From Chryseobacterium sp. W4I1 (GTDB lineage Bacteria > Bacteroidota > Bacteroidia > Flavobacteriales > Weeksellaceae), in contig NZ_JAUSXQ010000001.1 in the NCBI RefSeq assembly GCF_030816115.1, positions 4,197,001-4,261,000 on the forward strand: DNA of 64,000 bases, given 5' to 3'. Both the position numbers and the translations under genes were made by a program. This document shows positions 36,380 to 46,039 of the stretch, one piece after another; the first letter of the stretch is position 1; every line of letters starts with the position of its first letter. The notes beneath the pieces are model-generated. The model ran no database searches and had not been told where the DNA came from. It worked only from the letters and a program-made list of their open reading frames with translations.

Positions 36380-37951
36380 TTAGGCTAGATCTTTATTATA
36401 AAATGCTCCTTTATTTTCAGTCATTTCCATAGACTGGGTAATGATGAGGTGAGCAACGGTTGTCAGGTTTCTTAATTCGGATAATTGTGGAGATAGAATA
36501 GAGTAGTGGTAGATCTCATCAACTGCTGCTGCTATTTCCTGATGCTTTTGCAATGCCATATTCAAACGTCTGTTGCTTCTAACAATACCTACCAGGTCAC
36601 TCATCATTTCCTGAAGCTGCTTTCTCAGATAGCTTACGATGACCATCTCATCCATGATCTTCATTCCTTCCTCATTCCATTCCGGAACGGCTTTCAGGTC
36701 GTCAAAATTGAAATTGTTTTCCTTGAGCAATGCAATAGTTTTTATGGCGGCATTATGTCCAAAAACCAAACCTTCCAGTAAGGAGTTGGAAGCTAGTCTG
36801 TTAGCTCCATGAAGTCCTGAGTTGGTACATTCTCCCACAGCAAAAAGATTTCTGATTGAAGACTGTCCGTCTCTGTCAACTTCAATGCCGCCCATCAGGT
36901 AATGGCATGCGGGGACTATCGGAATCAGTTGAGTAAAGGGATCAATTCCCTCTTCTCTGCATTTTTTATAAATATTGGGGAAATGTTCCAGGAATTTTTC
37001 GTGATCCATTTCACGGCAGTCAAGTCCCGCGTATTCGTCTCCGGAGATCTTCATTTCGTTGTCGATCGCCCGGGCAACAATATCCCTTGAGGCTAATTCT
37101 TCACGCTCATCATATTTGTGCATGAATTTTTCACCTTTTTTAGTTCTTAATTTAGCGCCGTCTCCCCGTACTGCTTCCGAGATAAGGAAAAGCATTCCGT
37201 TGATTTTGCTGTACAATGCTGTTGGGTGAAACTGGTAATACTGCATATTGGAAACATTCCCTTTTGCACGGGCTACGAAGGCAATTCCGTCTCCTGTAGC
37301 AATAGTTGGATTAGTGGTGTTCTTATAAACATGTCCTGCGCCGCCTGTCGCCGCTAATGTTATTTTTGAAGTGATTTTTTTTATCGTTTTTGATTTTTCA
37401 TCCAGGATATAGGCACCATAACAGTTGATTTCTCCTTCATTGACCTCTTTTCCCGGAACATGATGCTGGGTAATAATATCAATGACGTAATGATGATCAA
37501 GGATTTCAATATTCGGGCTGTTTTTTGCTGTTTCCAGCAGAGCTCTTTCAATCTCGAATCCTGTGATGTCTTTATGATGGACGATTCGGTTTTCGGTGTG
37601 GCCGCCTTCTCTTCCCAATGCGAATTCTCCATTTTTCATATCAAAATTGGCGCCCCATTCTACAATTTCATTAAATCTTGCAGGAGCTTCCTTTACAACC
37701 ATCTCCACAACATCACGCTTGTTTTCTCCGTCTCCGGCACGCATGGTATCGTCAATATGTTTCTGGAAATTATCATTTTTAAAGTCGGTGACTACAGCCA
37801 GCCCGCCCTGCGCATATTTGGTATTGCTTTCGTCTTCGTCAGATTTTGTTACGATGATGATTTTGGCATCAGGAAACTGTTCAGAAACTTTTATGGCATA
37901 GGAAAGTCCCGAGATGCCGGAACCAATTACTAATACATCCGCTTTTATCAT
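36380..37951 (-). CDS. nadB: L-aspartate oxidase
   Basis: A 523-residue flavoenzyme that oxidises aspartate to iminoaspartate for NAD synthesis. The FAD-binding GSGISGLSYA is at about 10-19, ESNTKYAQGGLAVV (near 40) and GREGGHTENRIVHHKDITG (near 115) are characteristic, and the C-terminal CTNSGLHGANRLASNSLLEG (near 375-395) completes the flavin and substrate site. nadC follows at 11 bases. The nitroreductase gene lies 30 bases upstream on the same strand. nadA is not in the window. Confidence 0.96.
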   Translation of the reverse strand: MIKADVLVIGSGISGLSYAIKVSEQFPDAKIIIVTKSDEDESNTKYAQGGLAVVTDFKNDNFQKHIDDTMRAGDGENKRDVVEMVVKEAPARFNEIVEWGANFDMKNGEFALGREGGHTENRIVHHKDITGFEIERALLETAKNSPNIEILDHHYVIDIITQHHVPGKEVNEGEINCYGAYILDEKSKTIKKITSKITLAATGGAGHVYKNTTNPTIATGDGIAFVARAKGNVSNMQYYQFHPTALYSKINGMLFLISEAVRGDGAKLRTKKGEKFMHKYDEREELASRDIVARAIDNEMKISGDEYAGLDCREMDHEKFLEHFPNIYKKCREEGIDPFTQLIPIVPACHYLMGGIEVDRDGQSSIRNLFAVGECTNSGLHGANRLASNSLLEGLVFGHNAAIKTIALLKENNFNFDDLKAVPEWNEEGMKIMDEMVIVSYLRKQLQEMMSDLVGIVRSNRRLNMALQKHQEIAAAVDEIYHYSILSPQLSELRNLTTVAHLIITQSMEMTENKGAFYNKDLA

Positions 37952-37981
37952 AGGCTTGCTTTAGGTACGATCATTTAAATA

Positions 37982-38608
37982 TTAAATAAATTTAAACAAT
38001 TTTTCGTTTGGTTTTCTTACTTTTTTCATGTGCTGGAAATGATCTTCCTCAGAACGGTAGCCTAAAGCCAGGGTGACAGTTACTTTTTCTGTTTCAGGAT
38101 TGATGTTGAGGATCTCCTCTATCATATCCTGTCGGAAGCCTTCCATAGGACAGGAATCTATATTTTCAATAGCGGCGGTATACATTAAGTTTGCAAGTAC
38201 TATATAAGACTGCTTTTCTGCCCAGTTGAAAATTTCATCCTGTGTTTTTTGGGTAATATGCTGATTGATGCTTTTTCTGAAAAGGTCAAGTTTCTCAACA
38301 GGAGTTTCCCTTACCTCGGAAATGTGATTAAAATATCCGTGAATATAGCTTTCCTCAATCGTTTTCTTTGAAATAATGACAATGAGGTGTGAGCAGGTGG
38401 AAATTTGTGATGGATTATAGAAGGCGGGAATCAATTTCTGTTTCATTGCCTCACTTTCAACCACTAAAATTTTATAGGGCTGAAGTCCAAGAGAGCTGGC
38501 GGACAGCTTTCCTGACTCAAGAATATTGTGCAGGGTCTCTTGAGGAATGATTTCGTTATTAAATTTTTTCACAGAATATCTTCTGCTTAAAGCTTCCAAA
38601 TAATTCAT
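37982..38608 (-). CDS. Nitroreductase family NAD(P)H oxidoreductase
   Basis: A 208-residue FMN-dependent reductase. The start MNYLEALSRRYSVKKFN with the FMN-phosphate-binding Arg pair, SSLGLQPYKILVV near 40-52, and the C-terminal LALGYRSEEDHFQ are typical of the NfsB/YdgI-like branch. Such enzymes reduce quinones, nitro compounds or enones. It stands 30 bases ahead of nadB, so it is probably the first gene of the operon; a functional link to NAD synthesis is not established. Its -7 box TAAATTTG is 4 bases before the ATG, predicting a leaderless transcript. Confidence 0.85.
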   Translation of the reverse strand: MNYLEALSRRYSVKKFNNEIIPQETLHNILESGKLSASSLGLQPYKILVVESEAMKQKLIPAFYNPSQISTCSHLIVIISKKTIEESYIHGYFNHISEVRETPVEKLDLFRKSINQHITQKTQDEIFNWAEKQSYIVLANLMYTAAIENIDSCPMEGFRQDMIEEILNINPETEKVTVTLALGYRSEEDHFQHMKKVRKPNEKLFKFI

Positions 38609-38612
38609 AGGA

Positions 38613-38620
38613 CAAATTTA
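38613..38620 (-). promoter_or_regulatory. -7 box (TAAATTTG) of the nitroreductase-nadB-nadC operon, leaderless
   Basis: TAAATTTG on the minus strand ends four bases before the ATG at 38608. Confidence 0.6.
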
Positions 38621-38675
38621 GGGATTGAATATGAATAAAGCGTCTTTAAATTAAAATATATACCTTGAAAAGAGC

Positions 38676-38705
38676 AAAAAGATCACCCCAAATTTGGAGT
38701 GATCC
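38676..38705 (-). terminator. Terminator after T9SS protein gene 1
   Basis: On the minus strand GATCACTCC and GGGGTGATC (one G-T pair) flank an AAATT loop and are followed by T. Confidence 0.8.
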
Positions 38706-38733
38706 TGCATATTTAAAAATAATCAATTTAAAT

Positions 38734-40992
38734 TTATTCTCTGTTTTTTACCATAATCCAGCCCGAAAATTTGATAGGTGTACTCTTGCTGTTGTTTTCA
38801 TTCCATGTAATAGAATACCAGTAATTTCCGGTAGGAACTTTTTTGCTTCCGTTGGTAGTTCCGTCCCATACATATCTGTTGGATTTATCGGCCTGGAAAA
38901 GCTTATAGCCATATCTGTCGAAGATTCCGATCTCCAGGTTTCTTTTATTAGCCAGTGCAGAATAATCAATGGCATCATTCACTCCATCGCCGTTTGGTGT
39001 GATCACATTGATAAGGTTCGGTACTGTAATGTTGATCTCAATAGGTTCACAATCATAGCTGTCTTTTACATAGATTTTAGTCTCGCCTCTGGGAACATTG
39101 GTGAATATATTGGAATCCTGCCACTGTAAATTATCCCTTGAATATTGGTAAGGAGGAGTGCCCCCGTTTACAAAAACAGTAACTGTGTTTCCTGAGATGT
39201 CGATGCTTGTAACCACCGGCTGTTCAGAAGCATATACTTTTACTGTCTGCAGTACTTTACATTCTCCGGTTTTTAGTTTTACCCAATAGGTGCCTACTCC
39301 GACATTGGTAATAGCTTGTGTAGTTGCCCCTGTGCTCCATTCATAGCTGTTGAATCCAGGTCCTGCATCCAATGTGGTTTTGTCTTCAATACAAATGATC
39401 TTGTCCTGTAAAATGCTAGATTTTACTGGTGATATAACTGTCAGTGTAACTTTTGCAATAGAATAACATCCTTGTGCATTAAATACCTTTACATAAATTA
39501 CTCCCGATGGTGCTGTATAGGCTAAGAAATTTAAAATTTCATTTGTTCCGCTTACGGCATCAGCCAGGGATGGGTAATATTTTTTTGGTGCTGTTCCAAT
39601 TACTACAGGAGCGCTGCTTAGATTGAATGTTCCCAATGATGGATTGGTTTCAAGGAAGCAGGTTCTTAAGGATGCATCAGTGACTACCACCACAGGATTG
39701 AGGCTCAAAGTAACCTTTGCAGTACTTACGCATCCCTGAGGAGTGGTCACTTTTACAAACAGGACTGCCGCTGGTGAAGCATATGCTGTAGGATTCGGGA
39801 TCTGGTTGGTTCCTGCATTCAGGTCAGCCATTGTATCATAAAATTGCAAGGTACAGCCAGGTACGGTGGTTACGTTTGCTGTTGTTAGATCAAAGGTGGC
39901 TGTTCCTGCATTGTTATTGTTACATCCGCTAAGTGATGCATTGGTTGCTTCAAATGGGGTAGGATTTAGCTGAATTACTCCGTCTCCGTTGTCACAGAGT
40001 GTAGACGTAGGGTCTTTGATAACTACTTTAATGGTTGTATTTCCGGAATACTGAAAACTTGTCGGATTGGTGATAGGTGTGGAACTTCCTAATACATAAT
40101 AAGTAAATAAATAATTTCCAGGATTGTTCACAAACTGCGAATTGAATGAAGTTAGATTTACTGTTCCGGTTCCTGTAGAAGGATTAGTGCATACAAATGG
40201 GGTCACTGTAGCATTCAGTATTGGGACTTTGTCTACGAAAACTTTTACATTTTTGATAGAGTGCCTTGCTGAAGCTCCCCCGGTGGCTGCTGAAAAACCG
40301 AAATACCCCTGAGACATTCCAATGGCTCCCCCTGATGGTGCAAAAGATTGATCTACAATAAGAACGCCGTCTAGTTTAATTTTTATAATCCAGTTGGTTG
40401 GGTTCGTAAGGTCAGTTTCTCCATTTACTTCTACATGTTTATAAGTTGGGCCTACAAATGGCTGGGTAGCGATAAGGTCTGGAGAATGAAATGTGCTGTT
40501 GGGCGTGTTGTTGTATTCAATATTGTTTCCGGCAGTGTCGTTAGTGCCATACAGTAAATGTATTTTACTCATCTGGCCTTCGGTGGTATTGTTGAAAATA
40601 TCAAATCCTACCATAAGCCCTGATGCATTTCCTGGAATTCCCAGTCCGCCGCCGGATACAAATCCTGTCGGAGGATTTACCAGATACCAGAATGTAAATC
40701 CGTCTCCTCTCCCGAACTGTGCGGTTCCGTTTCCGTCAATTCTAAAATCAAATTCCACCTTCCATTTGTCACAATAGCTTAATGTGATAGGGGTAGCTAA
40801 TTTTATAGCTCCGTATAAGCTGGTATTGTCTGTGGTAAGCCGGATAAAATCGGTGTCAACCGCTGCATTGGAAACAAGGTCCCAGCCGGTTGTGTTAACA
40901 GGATTTCCGGCAAGCTGATAAGTTTGGGCAAACAGCTTTCCTGAAAAACTTAAAAAGATGGTTAAAAAATAAATGAGTAGTTTTCTTTTCAT
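38734..40992 (-). CDS. T9SS type B surface protein 1, lectin-like N-terminus
   Basis: A 752-residue secreted protein. Signal peptide 1-23 (ending LFAQ); an L-type lectin/concanavalin-like domain (about 24-250, with GDGFTFWYLVNPP and GLMVGFDIFNN); three or four beta modules (about 265-550) with repeated CNNN...YY/YD-xxxDLNAGTN-x-IPNPTAY; a GPGFNSYEWSTGATTQ module; and a C-terminal type B sorting domain (INVITPNGDGVND...IFDRYG...WDGT...GNYWYSITW) ending MVKNRE. Exported by the type IX system to the surface. The C-terminal half is of the same subtype as protein 4. ATG at 40992 begins the signal peptide; an earlier ATG adds 32 unlikely residues. Terminator follows. Confidence 0.88.
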   Translation of the reverse strand: MKRKLLIYFLTIFLSFSGKLFAQTYQLAGNPVNTTGWDLVSNAAVDTDFIRLTTDNTSLYGAIKLATPITLSYCDKWKVEFDFRIDGNGTAQFGRGDGFTFWYLVNPPTGFVSGGGLGIPGNASGLMVGFDIFNNTTEGQMSKIHLLYGTNDTAGNNIEYNNTPNSTFHSPDLIATQPFVGPTYKHVEVNGETDLTNPTNWIIKIKLDGVLIVDQSFAPSGGAIGMSQGYFGFSAATGGASARHSIKNVKVFVDKVPILNATVTPFVCTNPSTGTGTVNLTSFNSQFVNNPGNYLFTYYVLGSSTPITNPTSFQYSGNTTIKVVIKDPTSTLCDNGDGVIQLNPTPFEATNASLSGCNNNNAGTATFDLTTANVTTVPGCTLQFYDTMADLNAGTNQIPNPTAYASPAAVLFVKVTTPQGCVSTAKVTLSLNPVVVVTDASLRTCFLETNPSLGTFNLSSAPVVIGTAPKKYYPSLADAVSGTNEILNFLAYTAPSGVIYVKVFNAQGCYSIAKVTLTVISPVKSSILQDKIICIEDKTTLDAGPGFNSYEWSTGATTQAITNVGVGTYWVKLKTGECKVLQTVKVYASEQPVVTSIDISGNTVTVFVNGGTPPYQYSRDNLQWQDSNIFTNVPRGETKIYVKDSYDCEPIEINITVPNLINVITPNGDGVNDAIDYSALANKRNLEIGIFDRYGYKLFQADKSNRYVWDGTTNGSKKVPTGNYWYSITWNENNSKSTPIKFSGWIMVKNRE

Positions 40993-41186
40993 GTGACGCG
41001 AGTAGTTTGAGGTTATTCTTGTAAATATATTCGTTTTAATCTTCCGTATATAATGTATAATTGTCAATTGTTTAACAAAAATTGTCAATTATATAACTAA
41101 TAACAGGGATAGATAAGAAATAATTAAAAAAAGAATAGACATGAACTAAAATTAAGAGAGAACCATGGAATCAAGCCTCATATATT

Positions 41187-41217
41187 AAAAAATCACTCCC
41201 GATGAGGAGTGATTTTT
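41187..41217 (-). terminator. Terminator after T9SS protein gene 2
   Basis: On the minus strand ATCACTCC and GGGAGTGAT pair around a short loop, followed by a T run. Confidence 0.8.
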
Positions 41218-41228
41218 ATATAGATTAC

Positions 41229-43481
41229 TTATTCTCTGTTTTTTACCAATATCCAACCTGAATATTTTGTAGGCGTGCTATTCTTATCATTTTCATTCCA
41301 GGATATAGAGTACCAGTAAGTTCCTGTAAGAATCTTTTTACCGGAAGCCGTTCCGTCCCAGGTGTAGTTTCTTGTTTTTCCTGCCTCATAAAGCTTGTTG
41401 CCATATCTGTCATACACAATGAAAACCAGGTTTTTCTTGTAAGCCAATGCAGAATAATCAATAACATCATTCACATTGTCGCCGTTCGGTGTGATGGCAT
41501 TGATAAGATTCGGAACTGTAATCTGCACTTCAACAGGTTCACAATTATAAAAATCTTTAACAAAAACCTTAGCTTCACCTCTGTGAAGGCCTGTGAAAGT
41601 ATTGGAATCCTGCCAGTCAATACCATTTAAGGAATATTTATACGGCGGAGTACCACCTGAAACATTCACGGTCACTGTTGTATTATTGATGTCGATGCTT
41701 GTCACGACAGGGTTGGCGGAAGCAATGACCTTCACTGTCTGTATTGTGATGCAGTTTCCTGTCTTTAATTGTACCCAATAAAGACCTACACCTACTCCAT
41801 GAATAGAAGGAGTTGTTGCTCCGGTACTCCATTCATAGCCGTCAAAGCCTGGGCCTGCATCCAGATCTGTTATTGCATCCACACAGATTATTTTGTCTTT
41901 TAAAACAGCAGATGTTATCGGAGGCAATACAATGAGATTCACTTTTGCAAGAGCGAAACATGCATTGACATCTGTTACTTTTACATATACTGCAGTGCTT
42001 ACCGACATATACTGAGACGGATTTACAATCTCGTTGGTTCCAGCAAGGGCATCTGCTATAGAAGCATAATATTTTTTTGTGAAATCACTCGTCAATGTTG
42101 TTACGTTAGCTGTGGTTAAGTCAAAGACTGCATTTGTTATATTATTCTGCAGAAAACATGACCTTAATGTCGCTTCTGTTACTGGTGTTTCCGGATAAAA
42201 TGCGAGTGTTATTTTTGCAGTGCCAGTACATCCCAACGGGGTAGTTACTTTTACATATACTGTTCCTGCTACAGAAGTGTAAGTGGCGGGATTTGGAATT
42301 TCGTTGGTTCCGGCATTCAGATCAGCCAGAGTTTTGTAATATTTTTTTACTGCAGGGAGTCCGCCGGCCACATCTGCTGCGTTGAGGTTGAAAATTCCTT
42401 TCCCTTCTTTATTGTTGTTGCACGCCAGCAGTGTCTTATCCGTAAGGGTAAGAGGAGCAAGAACGAGAAGTATTTTCCCGTCTGGGTTGTCGCACAATAT
42501 TCCTGCATTGTCTCTCACAATAACTGTGACTGTAGTATTGGTATTAAACTGAAAATTAGTAGGATTCGTTATTACAGTGGAGCCTTGCAGATAAGTGAAT
42601 GTATAATTGGAAGGCGCGCTTACAAACTGAGAATTAAAGGATGTTAAATTAACTGTTCCGAATCCTGTACTAGGATTTGGGCAGAAAGACTGTGTCGCTG
42701 TATTTTGTAAAATAGGAACTTTATCGGTATAGATTTTTACATTTTTAATAGAATGTCTGGATCTTGCTCCTCCTGTAGAAGCTGAAAATCCAAAATATCC
42801 AACGGTCATTGCTGCTGCTGTACCTGCAGGGGCAAAAGACTGATTACAGATTATAGTTCCGTCAATGGTGATTTTTACAATCCAGTTGGCAGGTGCCGCC
42901 GGATCCACCTGAGCTGTTACCTCAACGTGCTTAAAGGTTGTTCCCTGAAAAGGCAGGGTGGTATTCAGATCCGGTGAGTGAAAAGAACTTCCGGCAGTAT
43001 TGAAAAATTCAACGTTATTGGTATCTGAAGTATTCGCAACCTGTCCGTAGGCAACGTGTACCTTACTCATCGTAGCGGTGGTGGTGTTGTTATAAGTATC
43101 AAATCCTGCAATAAAACCAACTGCATTTTGAGAAACTCCAAGGCCTGAGCCTAATACACTGGCGACAGGGGGATTGGCAAGATACCAAAATGCAATCCCG
43201 TCTCCGTTTGACGTTTGGTTCGAGTCCATTCTGAAATCAAACTCTACTCTCCATTTGTCACAGTATTTTAAATTAATAGGATCATTAAGCCGGATGGATC
43301 CGGATTGATTGTTGGTATCCGGAGTAAGCTGAACAAAATCTCCATTCACCTGGGTAGGAGAAACCATGGTCCATCCTGTTGTAGATACAGGGTTTCCTGT
43401 CAATTGATAAGTTTGGGAAAATAGCCCTCCTGACAGAAAGAGCAGAAAGAGGGATATATAAGACAGTAAAAATTTATTCAT
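41229..43481 (-). CDS. T9SS type B surface protein 2, lectin-like N-terminus
   Basis: A 750-residue paralogue of protein 1. Signal peptide 1-24 (ending LFSQ); lectin-like domain (about 25-250, with GDGIAFWYLANPP and GFIAGFDTYNN); internal modules with CNNNKEGKGIFNL, KKYYKTLADLNAGTNEI and a second KKYYASIADALAGTNEI; GPGFDGYEWSTGATTPS; and a type B sorting domain (INAITPNGDNVND...VYDRYGNKLYEA...GTYWYSISW). The N-terminal half is like protein 1 but the C-terminal domain is like protein 3. The lectin fold suggests binding of glycans. ATG at 43481 starts the signal peptide; ATG at 43529 adds 16 polar residues. Confidence 0.88.
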   Translation of the reverse strand: MNKFLLSYISLFLLFLSGGLFSQTYQLTGNPVSTTGWTMVSPTQVNGDFVQLTPDTNNQSGSIRLNDPINLKYCDKWRVEFDFRMDSNQTSNGDGIAFWYLANPPVASVLGSGLGVSQNAVGFIAGFDTYNNTTTATMSKVHVAYGQVANTSDTNNVEFFNTAGSSFHSPDLNTTLPFQGTTFKHVEVTAQVDPAAPANWIVKITIDGTIICNQSFAPAGTAAAMTVGYFGFSASTGGARSRHSIKNVKIYTDKVPILQNTATQSFCPNPSTGFGTVNLTSFNSQFVSAPSNYTFTYLQGSTVITNPTNFQFNTNTTVTVIVRDNAGILCDNPDGKILLVLAPLTLTDKTLLACNNNKEGKGIFNLNAADVAGGLPAVKKYYKTLADLNAGTNEIPNPATYTSVAGTVYVKVTTPLGCTGTAKITLAFYPETPVTEATLRSCFLQNNITNAVFDLTTANVTTLTSDFTKKYYASIADALAGTNEIVNPSQYMSVSTAVYVKVTDVNACFALAKVNLIVLPPITSAVLKDKIICVDAITDLDAGPGFDGYEWSTGATTPSIHGVGVGLYWVQLKTGNCITIQTVKVIASANPVVTSIDINNTTVTVNVSGGTPPYKYSLNGIDWQDSNTFTGLHRGEAKVFVKDFYNCEPVEVQITVPNLINAITPNGDNVNDVIDYSALAYKKNLVFIVYDRYGNKLYEAGKTRNYTWDGTASGKKILTGTYWYSISWNENDKNSTPTKYSGWILVKNRE

Positions 43482-43639
43482 TGAATTGGGATTACTTTTA
43501 TTAGATTCTGTAAATATATTAAATCCCAAATTAATAATATGTATTTAATGTTAATTTTACTGAATATGATAATGATTTTTCAATGAATGATAAAATAGAT
43601 AAGGGAATAATGAATGCCTTAGTTTAAAATTTAGATTTT

Positions 43640-44116
43640 TTAAAAAAGAGAGTTGTTTTCCAGGCCTTCAAAATAGGTGTCAATTTCCAGATTGGGTGAG
43701 CTGGCAGCCGCTACGGCAAGTTTGTCACAGAGCTCATTTTCAAAATGACCTGCATGCCCTTTTACCCAGTGCATTTTTGGAGTGTGTTTATTATACATTT
43801 CAATAAATCTTTTCCAGAGATCCGGGTTTTTCACATTTTTCCATCCTCTCTTGATCCATCCGGCAATCCAGTTTTGATTGACTGCATCAGCGACATATTT
43901 GCTGTCGGTATAAATATGAATATCGTTCTCCGAAGATTTTAGTTTTTCAAGAGCTGTAATAACAGCGAGGAGTTCCATCCTGTTATTGGTGGTTTTTCTG
44001 AAACCTTTTGAGAATGTTTTCTGGTAGTTTTTTTCAGGAACCCGCATCAGGATTCCATAGCCTCCTTTTCCGGGATTTCCGCTGCATGCACCGTCAGTAT
44101 ATATTTCGATTCTCAA
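43640..44116 (-). CDS. rnhA: Ribonuclease HI
   Basis: A 158-residue RNase HI that cleaves RNA in RNA-DNA hybrids. The four catalytic acids are seen in IYTDGACSGNPG (Asp near 7), NRMELLAV (Glu near 48), IYTDSKYV (Asp near 70) and NELCDKLA (Asp near 134), with the basic handle region WIKRGWKN between. Length matches the standard bacterial enzyme. It lies 55 bases downstream of dnaB on the same strand. The two replication genes sit as an island between the T9SS surface-protein genes. Confidence 0.95.
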   Translation of the reverse strand: MRIEIYTDGACSGNPGKGGYGILMRVPEKNYQKTFSKGFRKTTNNRMELLAVITALEKLKSSENDIHIYTDSKYVADAVNQNWIAGWIKRGWKNVKNPDLWKRFIEMYNKHTPKMHWVKGHAGHFENELCDKLAVAAASSPNLEIDTYFEGLENNSLF

Positions 44117-44171
44117 GTTGGATTGCTGTATGTAAAATTATAAATAGTAAAGCCTTTCTATCCTTTTAAAA

Positions 44172-45761
44172 TTAAAAAGGAAAATCATCATCATCATCAA
44201 AATCATTCATGGAAGACCCTGATAACTTTGAGCTGTCCGGAAGATCAAATGCGGCACCTGGCTGAATGGTAGTCTTAATTTTATCAAAACCACTCGGTTC
44301 GGAAGATCCGAAATTGGAAGGATATCCTCCTAAGCCTCCATCTAATGCAGCTTCAATATCACCGAATTTTGCAAAATGTTTTAAGAAGGATAATCTTACA
44401 TCAGCGGTGGCACCATTCCTGTGTTTGGCAATAATTAATTCGGCCTGATTTTCTGTTGGTGTCTCCTGGCCTTCTTCGTCATTATCCCAAACGGCAATTT
44501 TATAATATTCCGGTCTGAAGATGAAAGATACAATATCCGCATCCTGCTCAATCGCTCCGGATTCCCTTAGGTCAGAAAGCTGAGGTCTTTTTCCGGGACG
44601 GGCTTCCACACTTCTTGATAGCTGGGAAAGGGCAATTACCGGAACATTCAATTCTTTGGCAATAGCTTTCAGTGAACGGGAGATCATGGAGATTTCCTGT
44701 TCACGGTTTCCAACTCCTTTTCCTCCGCCTCCTGCAGTCATCAGCTGAAGGTAGTCGACCATGATCAGTCTTACACCGTGCTGCATCACCAGTCTTCGGC
44801 ATTTTGCACGGAAGTCAAATATAGAAAGGGAAGGGGTTTCATCAATAAACAGCGGTGCATTTTCAAGTTCGGATACATTGGAGAACAGTCTCTGCCATTC
44901 TTCATCATCCAGGGTTCCTTTTCGCAGTTTTTCGGAAGAAATTTTTGTTTCGGAAGCAATCATCCTGGTGATCAGCTGTACAGATGCCATCTCGAGAGAG
45001 AACAAAACCATTGGGATCTTATGCCCTACAGCAATATTTCTTGCCATGGACAGAAGAAACGCTGTTTTCCCCATTGCGGGACGTGCAGCAATAATGATAA
45101 GGTCAGAATTCTGCCAGCCTCCGGTTTCTTTGTCAATATCTCTGAATCCTGAAGGAACTCCTGAAAGTCCTTCTTTGTCTTTTAAGGATTTAATAGTGTC
45201 AATAGCCTGCTTTACCAATGAATTGGCTGTGTCAAATCCTTTTTTGATGGTTCCGTTGGTGATCTCAAAGAAAGATTGTTCCGCTTTATCCAAAAGTTCA
45301 AATACATCGGTAGATTCTTTGTAAGAAGAATCGATCACGTTGGCAGAAACATTGATCAGGCTTCGTAAAATATATTTTTCAAGAATGACACGTACATGGT
45401 ATTCAATATGAGCAGATGAACTTACTCCCATGGTAAGATCGATGATGTAATGATCACCTCCGGCCATATTTAATTTATCCTCTTTTTTCAGCTCCTGGAT
45501 AATCGTCATCAGATCCACAGGGTGGTTGCCTTCATAAAGCTTCAGGATCGTGGAAAAAATAACCTGATGTCTTGGGTCATAAAATACTTCCGGAGTAAGA
45601 AGGTCAATAGAATGGTCAAGTCCCTTTTTGTCAATCAAAAAAGTTCCGATAACCAGTCTTTCAAAATCTACTGCATTGGGAGGCATTTTCCCATCCGCAA
45701 TTGAGAGCTCTTTTGCAAAGTTTCCATGGGTAAGGGATGATAATGTTTCTTTCTGCGCCAT
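44172..45761 (-). CDS. dnaB: Replicative DNA helicase DnaB
   Basis: A 529-residue hexameric helicase that unwinds the fork ahead of DNA polymerase III. An N-terminal DnaG-interacting domain (about 25-140) precedes the RecA-like ATPase with Walker A ARPAMGKTAF (near 235), VLFSLEM, Walker B IMVDYLQLM (near 338), SQLSRSVE and SDLRESGAIEQDAD. The C-terminal 60 residues are Gly/Ser-rich and end DDDDDFPF, a tip resembling that of SSB proteins. ATG at 45761 begins the family-typical MAQKETLSSL; an ATG 29 codons earlier lies upstream of the promoter. -7 box TATCTTTG is 4 bases before the ATG. Confidence 0.97.
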   Translation of the reverse strand: MAQKETLSSLTHGNFAKELSIADGKMPPNAVDFERLVIGTFLIDKKGLDHSIDLLTPEVFYDPRHQVIFSTILKLYEGNHPVDLMTIIQELKKEDKLNMAGGDHYIIDLTMGVSSSAHIEYHVRVILEKYILRSLINVSANVIDSSYKESTDVFELLDKAEQSFFEITNGTIKKGFDTANSLVKQAIDTIKSLKDKEGLSGVPSGFRDIDKETGGWQNSDLIIIAARPAMGKTAFLLSMARNIAVGHKIPMVLFSLEMASVQLITRMIASETKISSEKLRKGTLDDEEWQRLFSNVSELENAPLFIDETPSLSIFDFRAKCRRLVMQHGVRLIMVDYLQLMTAGGGGKGVGNREQEISMISRSLKAIAKELNVPVIALSQLSRSVEARPGKRPQLSDLRESGAIEQDADIVSFIFRPEYYKIAVWDNDEEGQETPTENQAELIIAKHRNGATADVRLSFLKHFAKFGDIEAALDGGLGGYPSNFGSSEPSGFDKIKTTIQPGAAFDLPDSSKLSGSSMNDFDDDDDFPF

Positions 45762-45765
45762 ACTG

Positions 45766-45773
45766 CAAAGATA
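45766..45773 (-). promoter_or_regulatory. -7 box (TATCTTTG) of dnaB, predicted leaderless
   Basis: TATCTTTG on the minus strand ends four bases before the ATG at 45761. Confidence 0.55.
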
Positions 45774-45987
45774 GTTTATTTGGGAAAAATAATTTATAAA
45801 TAGTAACCAACAACTTATCAGCAATCCCGTCTGGTTTGTAATGGGCAAAAGATAAAAGATTGTTGATAAAAAATTCGGGTGTCAAAAATAAAAAAATTCA
45901 ATCAATAATTTTATCTGAAGAAAAAAAGTCAATGAATTTTTCTTTTTTATGTGTAACGATATGGTAGGACGAGACAAATTGGTAAAA

Positions 45988-46018
45988 TAAAAAAGACTGC
46001 CTCGGAAGACAGTCTTTT
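45988..46018 (-). terminator. Terminator after T9SS protein gene 3
   Basis: On the minus strand AAGACTG and CAGTCTT pair around a ten-base loop, followed by a T run. Confidence 0.8.
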
Positions 46019-46039
46019 GTTATGATCAAAAAGAAATGG

